64,000 bases of DNA from an uncultured Odoribacter sp. (GTDB taxonomy: Bacteria; Bacteroidota; Bacteroidia; Bacteroidales; Marinifilaceae), in contig CAJURM010000008.1 of assembly GCA_910589025.1 (NCBI GenBank), positions 62,001-126,000 of the forward strand, in the 5' to 3' direction. The translations under genes were made by a program, and so were the position numbers. The notes beneath the pieces were generated by a model. That model made no database searches. It was not told the origin of the DNA and was given only the letters and a program-made list of their open reading frames with translations. Below are positions 16,804 to 25,094 of this stretch, in pieces. Positions within the stretch are counted from its first letter, which is position 1; every line of letters starts with the position of its first letter.

Positions 16804-17937
16804 CTACTGCTTTGCCCGTAACTCCTCTACCATTCTTGCTGCAAAGCGCCGGGAAGCTCCGGGTGCTCCTAAACGACAATTGATTTCCTCGTAATCGGCA
16901 AGCATTCTTGCTCTCTTCCCGAATTGCTCCAACAAAGCAGTTAGTTCCGCCCGTAAATTCCGGCGGTTCAACTTCTGCATCAGCAACTCCTTGACCACTT
17001 CCCGCCCCATAATGAGATTGACCAAAGAAATGTATTTCACCTTAACAAACGCTTTAAACAGGAAATAACTCAACGCCCCTCCCTCCCCACTATAACAAAC
17101 CGTCTGAGGCACTTTGAGTATAGCGGTCTCCAACGTCGCTGTCCCCGAAGTCACCAATGCCGCCACAGATTGTTGTAACAAGCGGTAAGTCTGCCCGTAC
17201 ACCACGGCAACCTCCTTGCCGTTCAGATAAGGCGCATAATCTGCTCCCGCCATCGAAGGCGCACCGGCAATGACAAACTGATAATCCGGAAAACACTCCG
17301 TCATCTCCAACATTTTCGGCAGAACATGTTTTATCTCCTGGCTGCGGCTGCCTGCCAACAAAGCGACAATAGGCTTTGAAGACAAACGATTCGCCGTCAC
17401 AAATTGTTCAAAAGTCTCCTCCTGAAACGAACGTCCGTACACTGCATCCACCAACGGATTTCCTTCATACTCCGCCTTGTAACCGTATTTTTTGTAAAAA
17501 TCGGTCTCAAAAGGAAAAATCACGTACATCCGGTCCACATATTTCTTGATTTTCTTCACCCTACCCGTATTCCACGCCCACAGCTTCGGCGAAATATAAT
17601 AAAACACCCGGATACCCGCCTCCTTGGCAAACCGGGCTATCCGCAGATTGAAACCGGCATAATCCACCAAAATCAGCACATCCGGCTTCCAACATACCAC
17701 ATCTTCGCTGCACAACCGGATATTTGTCTGAATCTTACCCAGATTTTTCAATACAGTCAAAAAACCCATAATCGCCGTATCCTTGTAATGGCGTACAATC
17801 TCACACCCCGCCTGCTGCATCAAATCACCGCCCCACCCCCGGACAACAGCCTGTGGATCTTCCTCTTTCAAACCTTTTATCAAATTGGAAGCATGCAAAT
17901 CACCCGAAGCTTCCCCCGCTATGATATAATATTTCAT
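16804..17937 (-). CDS. lpxB: Lipid-A-disaccharide synthase
   Basis: LpxB joins lipid X and UDP-2,3-diacylglucosamine to form the beta-1,6 disaccharide core of lipid A at the inner membrane. The 377-residue product has the GT19 family features: YYIIAGEASGDLHASNL at the N-terminus, GWGGDLMQQAGCE, the ISPKLWAWNTGRVKKI segment, LAGSRSQEIKHVLPKM, and SGTATLETAIL near the C-terminal donor-binding half. It forms part of the lipid A interest of this window, along with the acyltransferase at the left edge and the PagL-like protein at 36964-38250. Confidence 0.97.
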   Translation of the reverse strand: MKYYIIAGEASGDLHASNLIKGLKEEDPQAVVRGWGGDLMQQAGCEIVRHYKDTAIMGFLTVLKNLGKIQTNIRLCSEDVVCWKPDVLILVDYAGFNLRIARFAKEAGIRVFYYISPKLWAWNTGRVKKIKKYVDRMYVIFPFETDFYKKYGYKAEYEGNPLVDAVYGRSFQEETFEQFVTANRLSSKPIVALLAGSRSQEIKHVLPKMLEMTECFPDYQFVIAGAPSMAGADYAPYLNGKEVAVVYGQTYRLLQQSVAALVTSGTATLETAILKVPQTVCYSGEGGALSYFLFKAFVKVKYISLVNLIMGREVVKELLMQKLNRRNLRAELTALLEQFGKRARMLADYEEINCRLGAPGASRRFAARMVEELRAKQ

Positions 17938-17996
17938 AATAAATCCCGGTTAGAAAAACATACGTGCCTGTTCCCCTCCTCCTACATCTTTCTCCG

Positions 17997-18004
17997 CAAA
18001 GATA
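17997..18004 (-). promoter_or_regulatory. -7 element TATCTTTG of lpxB
   Basis: Exact match to TAnnTTTG on the minus strand, 59 bases before the lpxB ATG. It lies only 20 bases from the divergent mtaB element, so the two promoter regions overlap. Confidence 0.45.
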
Positions 18005-18024
18005 AAAAATACCCCCAAAATAAT

Positions 18025-18032
18025 TACTTTTG
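18025..18032 (+). promoter_or_regulatory. -7 element TACTTTTG of mtaB
   Basis: Exact match to TAnnTTTG on the plus strand, 66 bases before the mtaB ATG, back to back with the lpxB promoter. Confidence 0.45.
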
Positions 18033-18098
18033 CATCCGAATTAAGTCCGCGGACCCCATTTCATTTCACTCATTCACAACAAACACAGAGAACCTCTT

Positions 18099-19382
18099 AT
18101 GATTCTGGCAGGAAAAAAAGCAGCATACATCACCCTCGGGTGTAAACTAAATTTTTCTGAAACCTCAACTATCCGGCACAGCCTGGAAAATGCAGGCGTA
18201 ACAACAGTGGACGAAAAACAGGGTGCTGACATTTTCATCATCAACACATGCAGTGTAACCGACGTCGCAGAACGCAAAGGACGCCAGATCATCCGGAAAA
18301 TCATCCACCATAATCCGGACGCCTATATTGTAGTTGTAGGGTGTTATGCCCAGCTCCGAGCCAAAGAACTAATGCAAATAGAGGGTGTCAACCTGGTGTT
18401 GGGGGCACAAGATAAGTTTAAAGTGGAAGAATACCTGCGTTTCTGCGATGAAAGGCAGAAGCAGGAACCCCACTCGTGCGATATTTTTAAATTAGGGGAT
18501 TTCGATCTCGCATGCTCTTTCGGTGACCGGACACGGTGTTTCCTCAAAATACAGGATGGCTGCGATTACTTTTGCAGCTACTGTACCATCCCATTTGCCC
18601 GGGGCAAAAGCCGAAGCGCCACCATCAGCCAGGTTGTCGATACAGCCCGATCGGTAGCAGACAAGGGAATCAAGGAAATTATTCTGACAGGCGTCAATAC
18701 CGGCGACTTCGGCAAGGGAAGCGAAGAAACCTTTTCCGATCTCATCCAAGCGCTGGACAAGGTAGAAGAAATCAACCGTTTCCGCATCTCCTCGATTGAA
18801 CCGAATCTACTGACGGATGAAATCATCCGGTTCGTGGCCACCTCTTCCCGATTTATGCCCCACTTCCACATTCCCCTGCAATCGGGAAGCAATGACGTGC
18901 TACACCTCATGAAACGCCGCTACACCCGGGAATTATTTGCCGAAAAGGTCCGCACCATCAAGACGCTGATTCCCGACGCCTTCATCGGAGTCGATGTCAT
19001 AGCCGGGATGCGGGGAGAAAATGAACAGCATTTTGAAGACGCACTGGCTTTTATCTCCCAACTGAATATCTCCCGGCTCCACGTATTCCCATACTCCGAA
19101 CGCCAAGGCACAAAAGCCTTAGAAATCCGGGGAAGCGTTTCACCGGAAGAAAAACACCGCCGGGTGGAAGCCCTCCTGCAAATATCAGAACAGAAACTGC
19201 ACAATTTCTACCATCAATTCATCGGCAAAACCCGGAATGTATTATTTGAAGACAATAATTCCAACGGCAAAATGGGAGGCTTCACAGACAATTACATCCG
19301 GATTGAAGTTCCCTTCAACCCGGCCTGGGCAAACCAAATCCGCCCCATAACCCTTGTCTCCGATTTACTGAGCCAGGATTGA
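18099..19382 (+). CDS. mtaB: tRNA (N6-L-threonylcarbamoyladenosine(37)-C2)-methylthiotransferase MtaB
   Basis: MtaB is a radical SAM enzyme that converts t6A37 to ms2t6A37 in ANN-decoding tRNAs. The 427-residue product has the N-terminal methylthiotransferase domain with cysteines in TLGCKLN, INTCSVTD and VVGCYAQ, which bind the second iron-sulfur cluster. The radical SAM cluster motif is Cys155, Cys159 and Cys162 in GCDYFCSYCTIPFARG. The C-terminal part is compatible with a TRAM-like RNA-binding domain. The TLGCKLN and CTIPFARG forms favour MtaB over MiaB or RimO. It is transcribed divergently from lpxB. Confidence 0.95.
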   Translation: MILAGKKAAYITLGCKLNFSETSTIRHSLENAGVTTVDEKQGADIFIINTCSVTDVAERKGRQIIRKIIHHNPDAYIVVVGCYAQLRAKELMQIEGVNLVLGAQDKFKVEEYLRFCDERQKQEPHSCDIFKLGDFDLACSFGDRTRCFLKIQDGCDYFCSYCTIPFARGKSRSATISQVVDTARSVADKGIKEIILTGVNTGDFGKGSEETFSDLIQALDKVEEINRFRISSIEPNLLTDEIIRFVATSSRFMPHFHIPLQSGSNDVLHLMKRRYTRELFAEKVRTIKTLIPDAFIGVDVIAGMRGENEQHFEDALAFISQLNISRLHVFPYSERQGTKALEIRGSVSPEEKHRRVEALLQISEQKLHNFYHQFIGKTRNVLFEDNNSNGKMGGFTDNYIRIEVPFNPAWANQIRPITLVSDLLSQD

Positions 19383-19498
19383 GCTTTTTCACTCCCCTTC
19401 GAACTGGATGTATAAAATATTAACAATCACTCCATTATATTCCGACGTTTGTTTTATCTATTTAACGAAATTTAATTCAAAAAGAAAAAGCAAACCGT

Positions 19499-19585
19499 TA
19501 TATTTGTATCGGAAATTTTTTCATAGTTTGTTTCTGTTTAGGGTTAGTAGTGTAAGTCGCCGGAAATCCGGCGACTTATTTTTAT
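19499..19585 (+). ncRNA. Candidate small RNA between mtaB and the epimerase gene
   Basis: An exact -7 element TATATTTG (19499-19506) is followed about 45 bases later by a strong intrinsic terminator (19553-19585, stem TAAGTCGCCGGA, T-rich tail). No convincing reading frame lies between. The implied transcript runs from about 19513 to 19585, roughly 70 bases. No -33 TTTG is present, and the terminator could simply end the mtaB transcript, so this is only a candidate. Confidence 0.3.
19553..19585 (+). terminator. Intrinsic terminator downstream of mtaB
   Basis: TAAGTCGCCGGA pairs with TCCGGCGACTTA and a T-rich tail follows. It lies 170 bases after the mtaB stop codon. Confidence 0.85.
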
Positions 19586-19628
19586 TCCCCAACACCAACC
19601 AACAGCAATGAATCTGCCCCTCAAAACT

Positions 19629-19660
19629 TTTGCCGTTGGAACAAATTTATCGTATTTTTA
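19629..19660 (+). promoter_or_regulatory. Promoter of the epimerase-nhaA pair
   Basis: TTTG (19629-19632), 20 bases, then TATTTTTA (19653-19660), one mismatch from TAnnTTTG. It lies 27 bases before the epimerase ATG. Confidence 0.55.
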
Positions 19661-19687
19661 CACGATATAAATTCTTAGTTTACCATC

Positions 19688-20701
19688 ATGCATATACTGA
19701 TCACCGGCACCGCAGGTTTCATCGGTTCTTTTCTCGCAGAAGCCTTAGCCAAACGCGGACACCAAATCTACGGAATAGACTCCATCAACGATTATTACGA
19801 CGTCAACCTAAAAAAAACACGTCTGGAAAAAGGCGGGATTCATGCTCCCTCTTACGGCAAGGAGGTAATTTCGGACACCCTGCCCAACTACCGATTCCGG
19901 CAAATGGACCTGAGCGCCCCAAAAGAGCTGGACACTATCTTTCAAAACCACCGCTTTGACTGTATCATTAACCTGGCAGCCCAAGCGGGAGTACGCTACA
20001 GTCTACAAAATCCGGAGGCCTACATCCAAAGCAATATCGTCGGCTTTCTTCACCTGCTGGAGCACTGCCGCCAACACCAATGCCCCCGTTTTATATATGC
20101 CTCCTCTTCCTCCGTGTACGGCAACTCAGCACAAGCCCCTTTTAATGAAAATGAACGGGTTGACCATCCGGTGAGCCTGTACGCCGCCACCAAAAAGAGC
20201 AACGAACTCATGGCTTATACCTATTCACATCTATACCATATCCAAACTACAGGCCTCCGTTTCTTTACCGTATACGGTCCCTATGGCCGTCCTGATATGG
20301 CACCGATACTGTTTGCCAAGGCGATACGCAACAACCAGCCCATCCGCATTTTTAACAACGGCAACCTGTCTCGCGATTTTACGTACATTGATGATATTGT
20401 TGAAGGTATCGTAAAAATTACCGAACACCCGGAACAAGCCTCTCAGGATACACCCAACGTCCCGGCAGTCGTGTACAACATCGGCCACGGCTCTCCTGTC
20501 CAACTGATGGATTTTATCCGTATCCTGGAAAAAAACTTAGGAAAAGAAGCCCGTAAAGAATATGTAGGCATGCAACCGGGCGACGTATACCAAACCTGGG
20601 CCGATACCCGTAAATTAGAACAGGATTTCCATTATACGCCCTCTACCTCTCTGGAAAAAGGGATAGAGCAATTTGCCTCCTGGTTTCAACAGTTTTATTA
20701 A
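19688..20701 (+). CDS. NAD-dependent epimerase, probably UDP-glucuronate 4-epimerase
   Basis: A 337-residue extended short-chain dehydrogenase/reductase. The Rossmann motif GTAGFIGS, the SSSSVYG segment and the catalytic Tyr165/Lys169 pair (LYAATKKSNE) are all present. The insert DSINDYYDVNLKKTRL and the RFFTVYGPYGRPDMAP segment are typical of UDP-glucuronate 4-epimerases (LpsL/CapI group), which make UDP-galacturonate for capsule or LPS. A related UDP-sugar 4-epimerase cannot be excluded. It lies 1.8 kb from the capsule locus but on the opposite strand, and could supply it with a precursor. nhaA follows after 29 bases. Confidence 0.85.
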   Translation: MHILITGTAGFIGSFLAEALAKRGHQIYGIDSINDYYDVNLKKTRLEKGGIHAPSYGKEVISDTLPNYRFRQMDLSAPKELDTIFQNHRFDCIINLAAQAGVRYSLQNPEAYIQSNIVGFLHLLEHCRQHQCPRFIYASSSSVYGNSAQAPFNENERVDHPVSLYAATKKSNELMAYTYSHLYHIQTTGLRFFTVYGPYGRPDMAPILFAKAIRNNQPIRIFNNGNLSRDFTYIDDIVEGIVKITEHPEQASQDTPNVPAVVYNIGHGSPVQLMDFIRILEKNLGKEARKEYVGMQPGDVYQTWADTRKLEQDFHYTPSTSLEKGIEQFASWFQQFY

Positions 20702-20730
20702 CCGACACAACGTCCAATTCCTTCTGAAGA

Positions 20731-22071
20731 ATGAACAAAGCCGTTTTCAAAGCTCCGATACGCCGCTTTATTAAAGGACAGATCAACGGAGGGGCCATTT
20801 TGCTGATTGTGGCCGTGATTGCCATGATTATAGCCAACTCACCTTTCCGGGAGCACTACAACGCCTGGTTTGCCAAGGAAGTTGTCCTGCAATTCGGTGA
20901 GTTCAGTTTTTTCCGCAGCCACGGCCAAAACATGAGCTTCCTGACACTCATCAATGACGCACTGATGGCTATTTTTTTCTTTTCAGTAGGCTTGGAAATT
21001 AAACGGGAAATCCTGGTGGGTGAACTTTCGTCTCCCCGGAAAGCCTTATTACCAGTTATTGCCGCCTGCGGAGGCATGCTCGTCCCGGTACTTTTATTTT
21101 TACTGGTTTGTCCAGACGGTGAGGCAACCAAAGGAGCAGCCATTCCTATGGCAACTGACATCGCTTTCTCTCTCGGAGTGCTCTCCCTATTAGGCAAAAG
21201 AGTTCCTCTGAGCCTGAAAATATTTCTGACCGCTTTTGCCGTCGTAGACGACATCGGAGGCATCATCATTATCGGTCTGTTTTATAGCAGCGACCTGATT
21301 CCGCAATACTTTCTCTGGGCTCTCCTATTCCTGGGTATTCTCTATTTAGGCGGGCACTTCCACATTACCAGCAAACTGTTTTATACCCTCTTCGGCATCG
21401 CCGTATGGTATCTGTTCCTGAACTCCGGCATACACCCTACCATCGCCGGAGTGATGGTGGCATTTGCCGTCCCCGCCCGCCCAAAATTCGACCTGGCACA
21501 ATACACCGTCGACATCCGAAACAGTCTCACCCACCTCCCGAATAAAAATAGCCACGAAAACCGCATTCTGAGCAACTCCGAACTCTCCATACTCAAACAT
21601 ATCGAATCTTCCTCAGACAAGGCCATCAGTCCCCTACAATCCTTCGACGACAACCTTCGTCCCTTGGTCAACTATATCGTCATGCCCCTTTTTGCCTTCG
21701 CCAACGCCAGCATAAATTTCAACGGCATCGGATTGTCCTCCGTCAAAGGTGTCACACTGACCCTGTTTTTTGCTCTGGTAATCGGTAAACTCACAGGCAT
21801 TTTCACGTTTACCTGGCTGGCAATCCAAAGCGGCTTTCTGTCCATGCCCGACCGCATGAATAACAAAATTCTATTCGGCATATCCTTATTGGGAGGCATC
21901 GGTTTCACAGTATCTCTATTTATCGCCAACCTATCCTATGCCAGTCTCCCCGGTTCCGGCGATCAACTCCTGAACCAAGCAAAATTGGGTGTCATTTCCG
22001 GCTCCGTATTTGCCGGCATCTGTGGCTTCCTTGTCCTGAAACAAGTCCTGAAACAACCACCCGTCAAATAA
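20731..22071 (+). CDS. nhaA: Na+/H+ antiporter NhaA
   Basis: An inner-membrane antiporter that expels sodium in exchange for protons. The 446-residue product has about twelve hydrophobic segments. The transport aspartate pair is Asp173/Asp174 in AVVDDIGGIIIIG, and the discontinuous-helix region ATDIAFSLGVLSLLGKRVP is conserved. An insert of about 60 hydrophilic residues between helices (near 270-310, HLPNKNSHENRILSN) is longer than in E. coli NhaA and is common in Bacteroidota forms. It follows the epimerase gene by 29 bases and probably shares its promoter. Confidence 0.95.
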   Translation: MNKAVFKAPIRRFIKGQINGGAILLIVAVIAMIIANSPFREHYNAWFAKEVVLQFGEFSFFRSHGQNMSFLTLINDALMAIFFFSVGLEIKREILVGELSSPRKALLPVIAACGGMLVPVLLFLLVCPDGEATKGAAIPMATDIAFSLGVLSLLGKRVPLSLKIFLTAFAVVDDIGGIIIIGLFYSSDLIPQYFLWALLFLGILYLGGHFHITSKLFYTLFGIAVWYLFLNSGIHPTIAGVMVAFAVPARPKFDLAQYTVDIRNSLTHLPNKNSHENRILSNSELSILKHIESSSDKAISPLQSFDDNLRPLVNYIVMPLFAFANASINFNGIGLSSVKGVTLTLFFALVIGKLTGIFTFTWLAIQSGFLSMPDRMNNKILFGISLLGGIGFTVSLFIANLSYASLPGSGDQLLNQAKLGVISGSVFAGICGFLVLKQVLKQPPVK

Positions 22072-22108
22072 TCATCCGGAAAACATTCTAATTAATTTCC
22101 AAAAATTC

Positions 22109-22139
22109 TTTGCAATTACCAAAAATCCCTCTATATTTG
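22109..22139 (+). promoter_or_regulatory. Promoter of tRNA-Ser
   Basis: TTTG (22109-22112), exactly 19 bases, then TATATTTG (22132-22139). Both elements match the Bacteroidota consensus perfectly. The tRNA starts at 22151. Confidence 0.8.
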
Positions 22140-22150
22140 CACTCGCAATT

Positions 22151-22235
22151 GGAGAGATGGCAGAGTGGTCGAATGCGGCGGTCTTGAAAACCGTTGAAGG
22201 GCAACTTTCCGGGGGTTCGAATCCCTCTCTCTCCG
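22151..22235 (+). tRNA. tRNA-Ser (anticodon UGA)
   Basis: The acceptor stem GGAGAGA pairs with TCTCTCC. The anticodon loop CTTGAAAA gives anticodon TGA. A long variable arm (about 22192-22212), as in class II tRNAs, and the T loop GGTTCGAATCC are present. CCA is not encoded. The gene has its own strong promoter and terminator. Confidence 0.96.
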
Positions 22236-22244
22236 CAGAAAGAC

Positions 22245-22277
22245 AAAGAGTTAGCTAATCGCTAACTCTTTTTTTAT
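22245..22277 (+). terminator. Terminator of tRNA-Ser
   Basis: AAAGAGTTAGC pairs with GCTAACTCTTT around TAATC, followed by a T run. Confidence 0.85.
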
Positions 22278-22302
22278 TTCCGGTAAAAAGAGATGGAGAA
22301 AT

Positions 22303-22340
22303 AAAAAAGTTCCATAACGTTTTGTTATGGAACTTTTATT
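22303..22340. terminator. Bidirectional terminator at the end of the capsule operon
   Basis: A 14-bp stem (AAAAGTTCCATAAC and its complement) has A runs on the left and T runs on the right. It can therefore terminate the minus-strand capsule transcript, whose last gene ends at 22469, as well as any read-through from tRNA-Ser. The stretch 22341-22468 holds nothing else I can support. Confidence 0.75.
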
Positions 22341-22468
22341 TATACGGGATACTGACATTTTTAATGTATCCCAATAACTATCAACTTGTTTCTATCTCTT
22401 CAAACACCAGTGGGGTACAAATAGGAATAAGAATATTTTCCACAAGGTGTATAATACTTTCCCGGATT

Positions 22469-23059
22469 TCATTTTGTAACTACCTCAGTAATTGTCTTAA
22501 AAATCAGCTTCATATCAAGCCAAAACGAATGTTTGGCAACATACTCTAAATTGATTTTCAACTTATCCGGCATAATCTTCCTGATATAATATGCCTCCGG
22601 ATCTTCCGCCTCCGCCAATAATTCATTCTCATTCCGGTAACGTATCGAAGCCATATCCGTAATCCCCGGACGCACGTCCAGCACATGCAATTGTTCCGAA
22701 GTATACATCTCCACATATTTCCGTACCTCCGGGCGAGGACCAACCAGACTCATATCCCCCAGCAACACATTAATCAACTGGGGCAATTCGTCCAATTTGT
22801 ACTTACGGATAAAATATCCCGAACGCGTAACCCGCGGATCGCGTCCACCAACCGTAATCAGTCCTTTCTTATCCGACCCTACCCGCATCGAGCGGAATTT
22901 AAACAACCGGAAATTCCGGTTATAGCGTCCCACACGTACCTGACGGTAAAATACCGGTCCCGCTGAATCCAGCTTGATCCAAACGGCCAAAAGCAGAAAA
23001 AACGGACTTAGTACAAGTAGTCCAAGACCACTCGCCACTACATCAAAAATTCGTTTCAA
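22469..23059 (-). CDS. Initiating phosphoglycosyl transferase (small PglC-type sugar transferase)
   Basis: A 196-residue monotopic phosphoglycosyl transferase. It moves a sugar-1-phosphate from a UDP-sugar to undecaprenyl phosphate and so starts each repeat unit. Visible features are the N-terminal re-entrant helix KRIFDVVASGLGLLVLSP, the FRSMRVGSDKKG loop, KLDELPQLINVLLGDMSLVG with the catalytic Asp-Glu pair, and GPRPE. It lacks the large N-terminal membrane domain of WbaP/WcaJ and so is of the PglC size class. It is the last gene of the capsule operon, 9 bases after the aminotransferase. That pairing suggests the first sugar may be an amino sugar made by the neighbour. Confidence 0.92.
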   Translation of the reverse strand: MKRIFDVVASGLGLLVLSPFFLLLAVWIKLDSAGPVFYRQVRVGRYNRNFRLFKFRSMRVGSDKKGLITVGGRDPRVTRSGYFIRKYKLDELPQLINVLLGDMSLVGPRPEVRKYVEMYTSEQLHVLDVRPGITDMASIRYRNENELLAEAEDPEAYYIRKIMPDKLKINLEYVAKHSFWLDMKLIFKTITEVVTK

Positions 23060-23068
23060 AAAAGAAAA

Positions 23069-24268
23069 TTACTTGGAAAGAATATCGGTAAAATTGGAGA
23101 TTACATACTCCACATCCTCATCACTCAGGCAGGTATGCAAAGGAAGAGTTATTTCGTTACAGTACTGATTATAGGCATTCGGATAATCCGCTATATCAAA
23201 CCCCAACGCCTTATATGCCGTCATCATCGGCAGCGGCTTGTAATGTACATTACAAGCAATCCCCCGTGCCGCCATCTCCTCTATCACGGCATTGCGCTCC
23301 TGCACATCTTTTCCCAATAACCGAACAAGATACAAATGACCACTGGAAGAATGATCGTCACCATAATGGTCAAGCACCTGCACAGGACAATCTTTCAACG
23401 CCTCATTATATCGCTCTATAATCTGTCGGCGACGGTACAATAATTCCGGATAACGTTTCAACTGCGCTAAACCGAGTCCCGCCATAATATCCGTCATGTT
23501 ACACTTAAAATTGGGCGCCACAATATCATACTCCCAAGCTCCGAGTTTCGTTTTCGCCAAAGCGTCCTTATTCTGCCCGTGAAGCGACAATAACTGGAAC
23601 TGCTTATACAGCCACTCATCGTCAAAACCCGGAATCGGTAACCACGTCAAAGCCCCACCCTCAGCTGTCGTCAGATTCTTTACCGCATGAAACGAAAAAG
23701 AAGTGAAATCCGCTATCCCGCCACACATTTTTCCATGCCATTGTGCACCGAAAGCATGAGCCGCATCCGCTAAAACAACCACCCTGCCGAAAGCTTTCTG
23801 TATCTCGTTAGCAGGACGGAAAAGATGCCGTTTACTCTCCGCAGCGGCAAATACACGGTCATAATCACAGACCACTCCGCCTAAATCCACAGGAATAACC
23901 ACCTTAGTGCGCTCCGTAATGGCATCTGCCAACTTATCGTAGTCCATCTCAAACGAACCAGGAGCAGTATCAATCATGACAACTTTAGCTCCCACGTGAC
24001 AAGTTACACTCGCCGTCGCAGTATACGTATAAGCCGAAGTAATCACCTCATCACCCGGTCCAACACCCAATACACGCAGAATAAGCTCCATGCAAGCAGT
24101 CGCCGAATTCAGGCACACCGCCGTATGTGTCTGGCAACACATCGCAATCAACTTTTCAAACTCTTTGGTACGAGGGCCTGTCGTAATCCATCCAGACCGC
24201 AAGGCATCACACACCTCCGCAATCTCCGCCTCTGTCACATCAGGGGGAGAAAATGGAACATTTCTCAT
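23069..24268 (-). CDS. DegT/DnrJ/EryC1/StrS family sugar aminotransferase
   Basis: A 399-residue PLP-dependent aminotransferase that aminates a nucleotide-linked keto sugar. The family start is clear (VPFSPPDVTEAEI, SGWITTGPRTKEFE), as are the PLP-binding ADAAHAFGA segment and the PLP lysine in SFHAVKNLTTAEGG. The closest functional groups are enzymes making 4-amino-4,6-dideoxy sugars such as UDP-bacillosamine precursors. No 4,6-dehydratase is present in the window, so its keto-sugar substrate would have to come from genes elsewhere. It lies directly upstream of the phosphoglycosyl transferase. Confidence 0.9.
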   Translation of the reverse strand: MRNVPFSPPDVTEAEIAEVCDALRSGWITTGPRTKEFEKLIAMCCQTHTAVCLNSATACMELILRVLGVGPGDEVITSAYTYTATASVTCHVGAKVVMIDTAPGSFEMDYDKLADAITERTKVVIPVDLGGVVCDYDRVFAAAESKRHLFRPANEIQKAFGRVVVLADAAHAFGAQWHGKMCGGIADFTSFSFHAVKNLTTAEGGALTWLPIPGFDDEWLYKQFQLLSLHGQNKDALAKTKLGAWEYDIVAPNFKCNMTDIMAGLGLAQLKRYPELLYRRRQIIERYNEALKDCPVQVLDHYGDDHSSSGHLYLVRLLGKDVQERNAVIEEMAARGIACNVHYKPLPMMTAYKALGFDIADYPNAYNQYCNEITLPLHTCLSDEDVEYVISNFTDILSK

Positions 24269-24286
24269 AAATTTTCGATTAAAAAT

Positions 24287-25093
24287 TTAACGAATCTTTT
24301 TATAAAGCCAATTGAGCACCGATATCGGCATCATTTTAGCAACAGCATACAACAAAACATAGCAATTGGCTTCAATGCCAAATCCTAACATCCGATTCAC
24401 CCGGCATCGTAGTGTAAAAATAGAGCGGGCATGCTTCCAGCCTCTTCTCCGCTGGAAAAAATTCTCGTCCAATCTGAATTTAAAAAGGTAGTCCGGCAAA
24501 TTGGCAAACCGGCACCCGGCACGAAATCCCTTAGCCCACATCATGGTATCTTCACCAAAATAAGTATCTTCCGGATAAAGCCCGGCTTTTTCAAAATAAG
24601 AGCGTCTAAACATAACTGTCGGATGAATCATACAATCCCGTTTCTTGAAAAAATTCAGGCATTCGTCATGATTCACAGGCATTTGTTTTCTGAAATACTC
24701 ATTCCCGCCGGCATCGATTTCTATTGCCCACGTGCCCAAACAATCAATCTCAGGATGCTGTTCCATATATGTAATCTGCTTTTCAAAGCGCTCAGGCATT
24801 GAAATATCATCGGCATCCATGCGGGCGATATACGAATATCCTTTATCTAAAACTACATTCAGTAATTCATTTAAAGAAAAAGCCAGTCCTTTATTTACTT
24901 CTCTTCTTAACACATAGACATTCCTTTTTTGAATACCGTTAATGTAAGACTCCACCTCTTTCTGAACCGGTCCGTCAAATTGTATGTATAAATCAAATTC
25001 CGGGAAAGTCTGATAGAAAAGACTTTTTACAGCCTCCTTTACATGGATAACCGTGTCATTTTTATATAATGACATAATAACTGCCAACTGCAT
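24287..25093 (-). CDS. Glycosyltransferase family 2
   Basis: A 268-residue GT-A fold glycosyltransferase. It has the N-terminal nucleotide-sugar binding strand (AVIMSLYKND), NKGLAFSLNELL and the metal-binding YIARMDADDISMPERF motif. The FGEDTMMWAKG segment fits the catalytic base region of GT2. A basic C-terminus (NWLYKKIR) suggests membrane association. It resembles the GT2 at 28208-29137 in the DADD region, so the two may be distant paralogues. The sugar and linkage cannot be predicted. It begins one base after the stop of the preceding GT2. Confidence 0.9.
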   Translation of the reverse strand: MQLAVIMSLYKNDTVIHVKEAVKSLFYQTFPEFDLYIQFDGPVQKEVESYINGIQKRNVYVLRREVNKGLAFSLNELLNVVLDKGYSYIARMDADDISMPERFEKQITYMEQHPEIDCLGTWAIEIDAGGNEYFRKQMPVNHDECLNFFKKRDCMIHPTVMFRRSYFEKAGLYPEDTYFGEDTMMWAKGFRAGCRFANLPDYLFKFRLDENFFQRRRGWKHARSIFTLRCRVNRMLGFGIEANCYVLLYAVAKMMPISVLNWLYKKIR

Positions 25094-25094
25094 A

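Noticed and set aside
19408..19611. A 67-residue plus-strand reading frame after mtaB
   Set aside because: Low-complexity basic/aromatic sequence that reads through the intrinsic terminator at 19553-19585; more likely non-coding.
22322..22549. A 75-residue plus-strand frame at the capsule operon end
   Set aside because: Begins inside a terminator hairpin and ends antisense to the phosphoglycosyl transferase gene.
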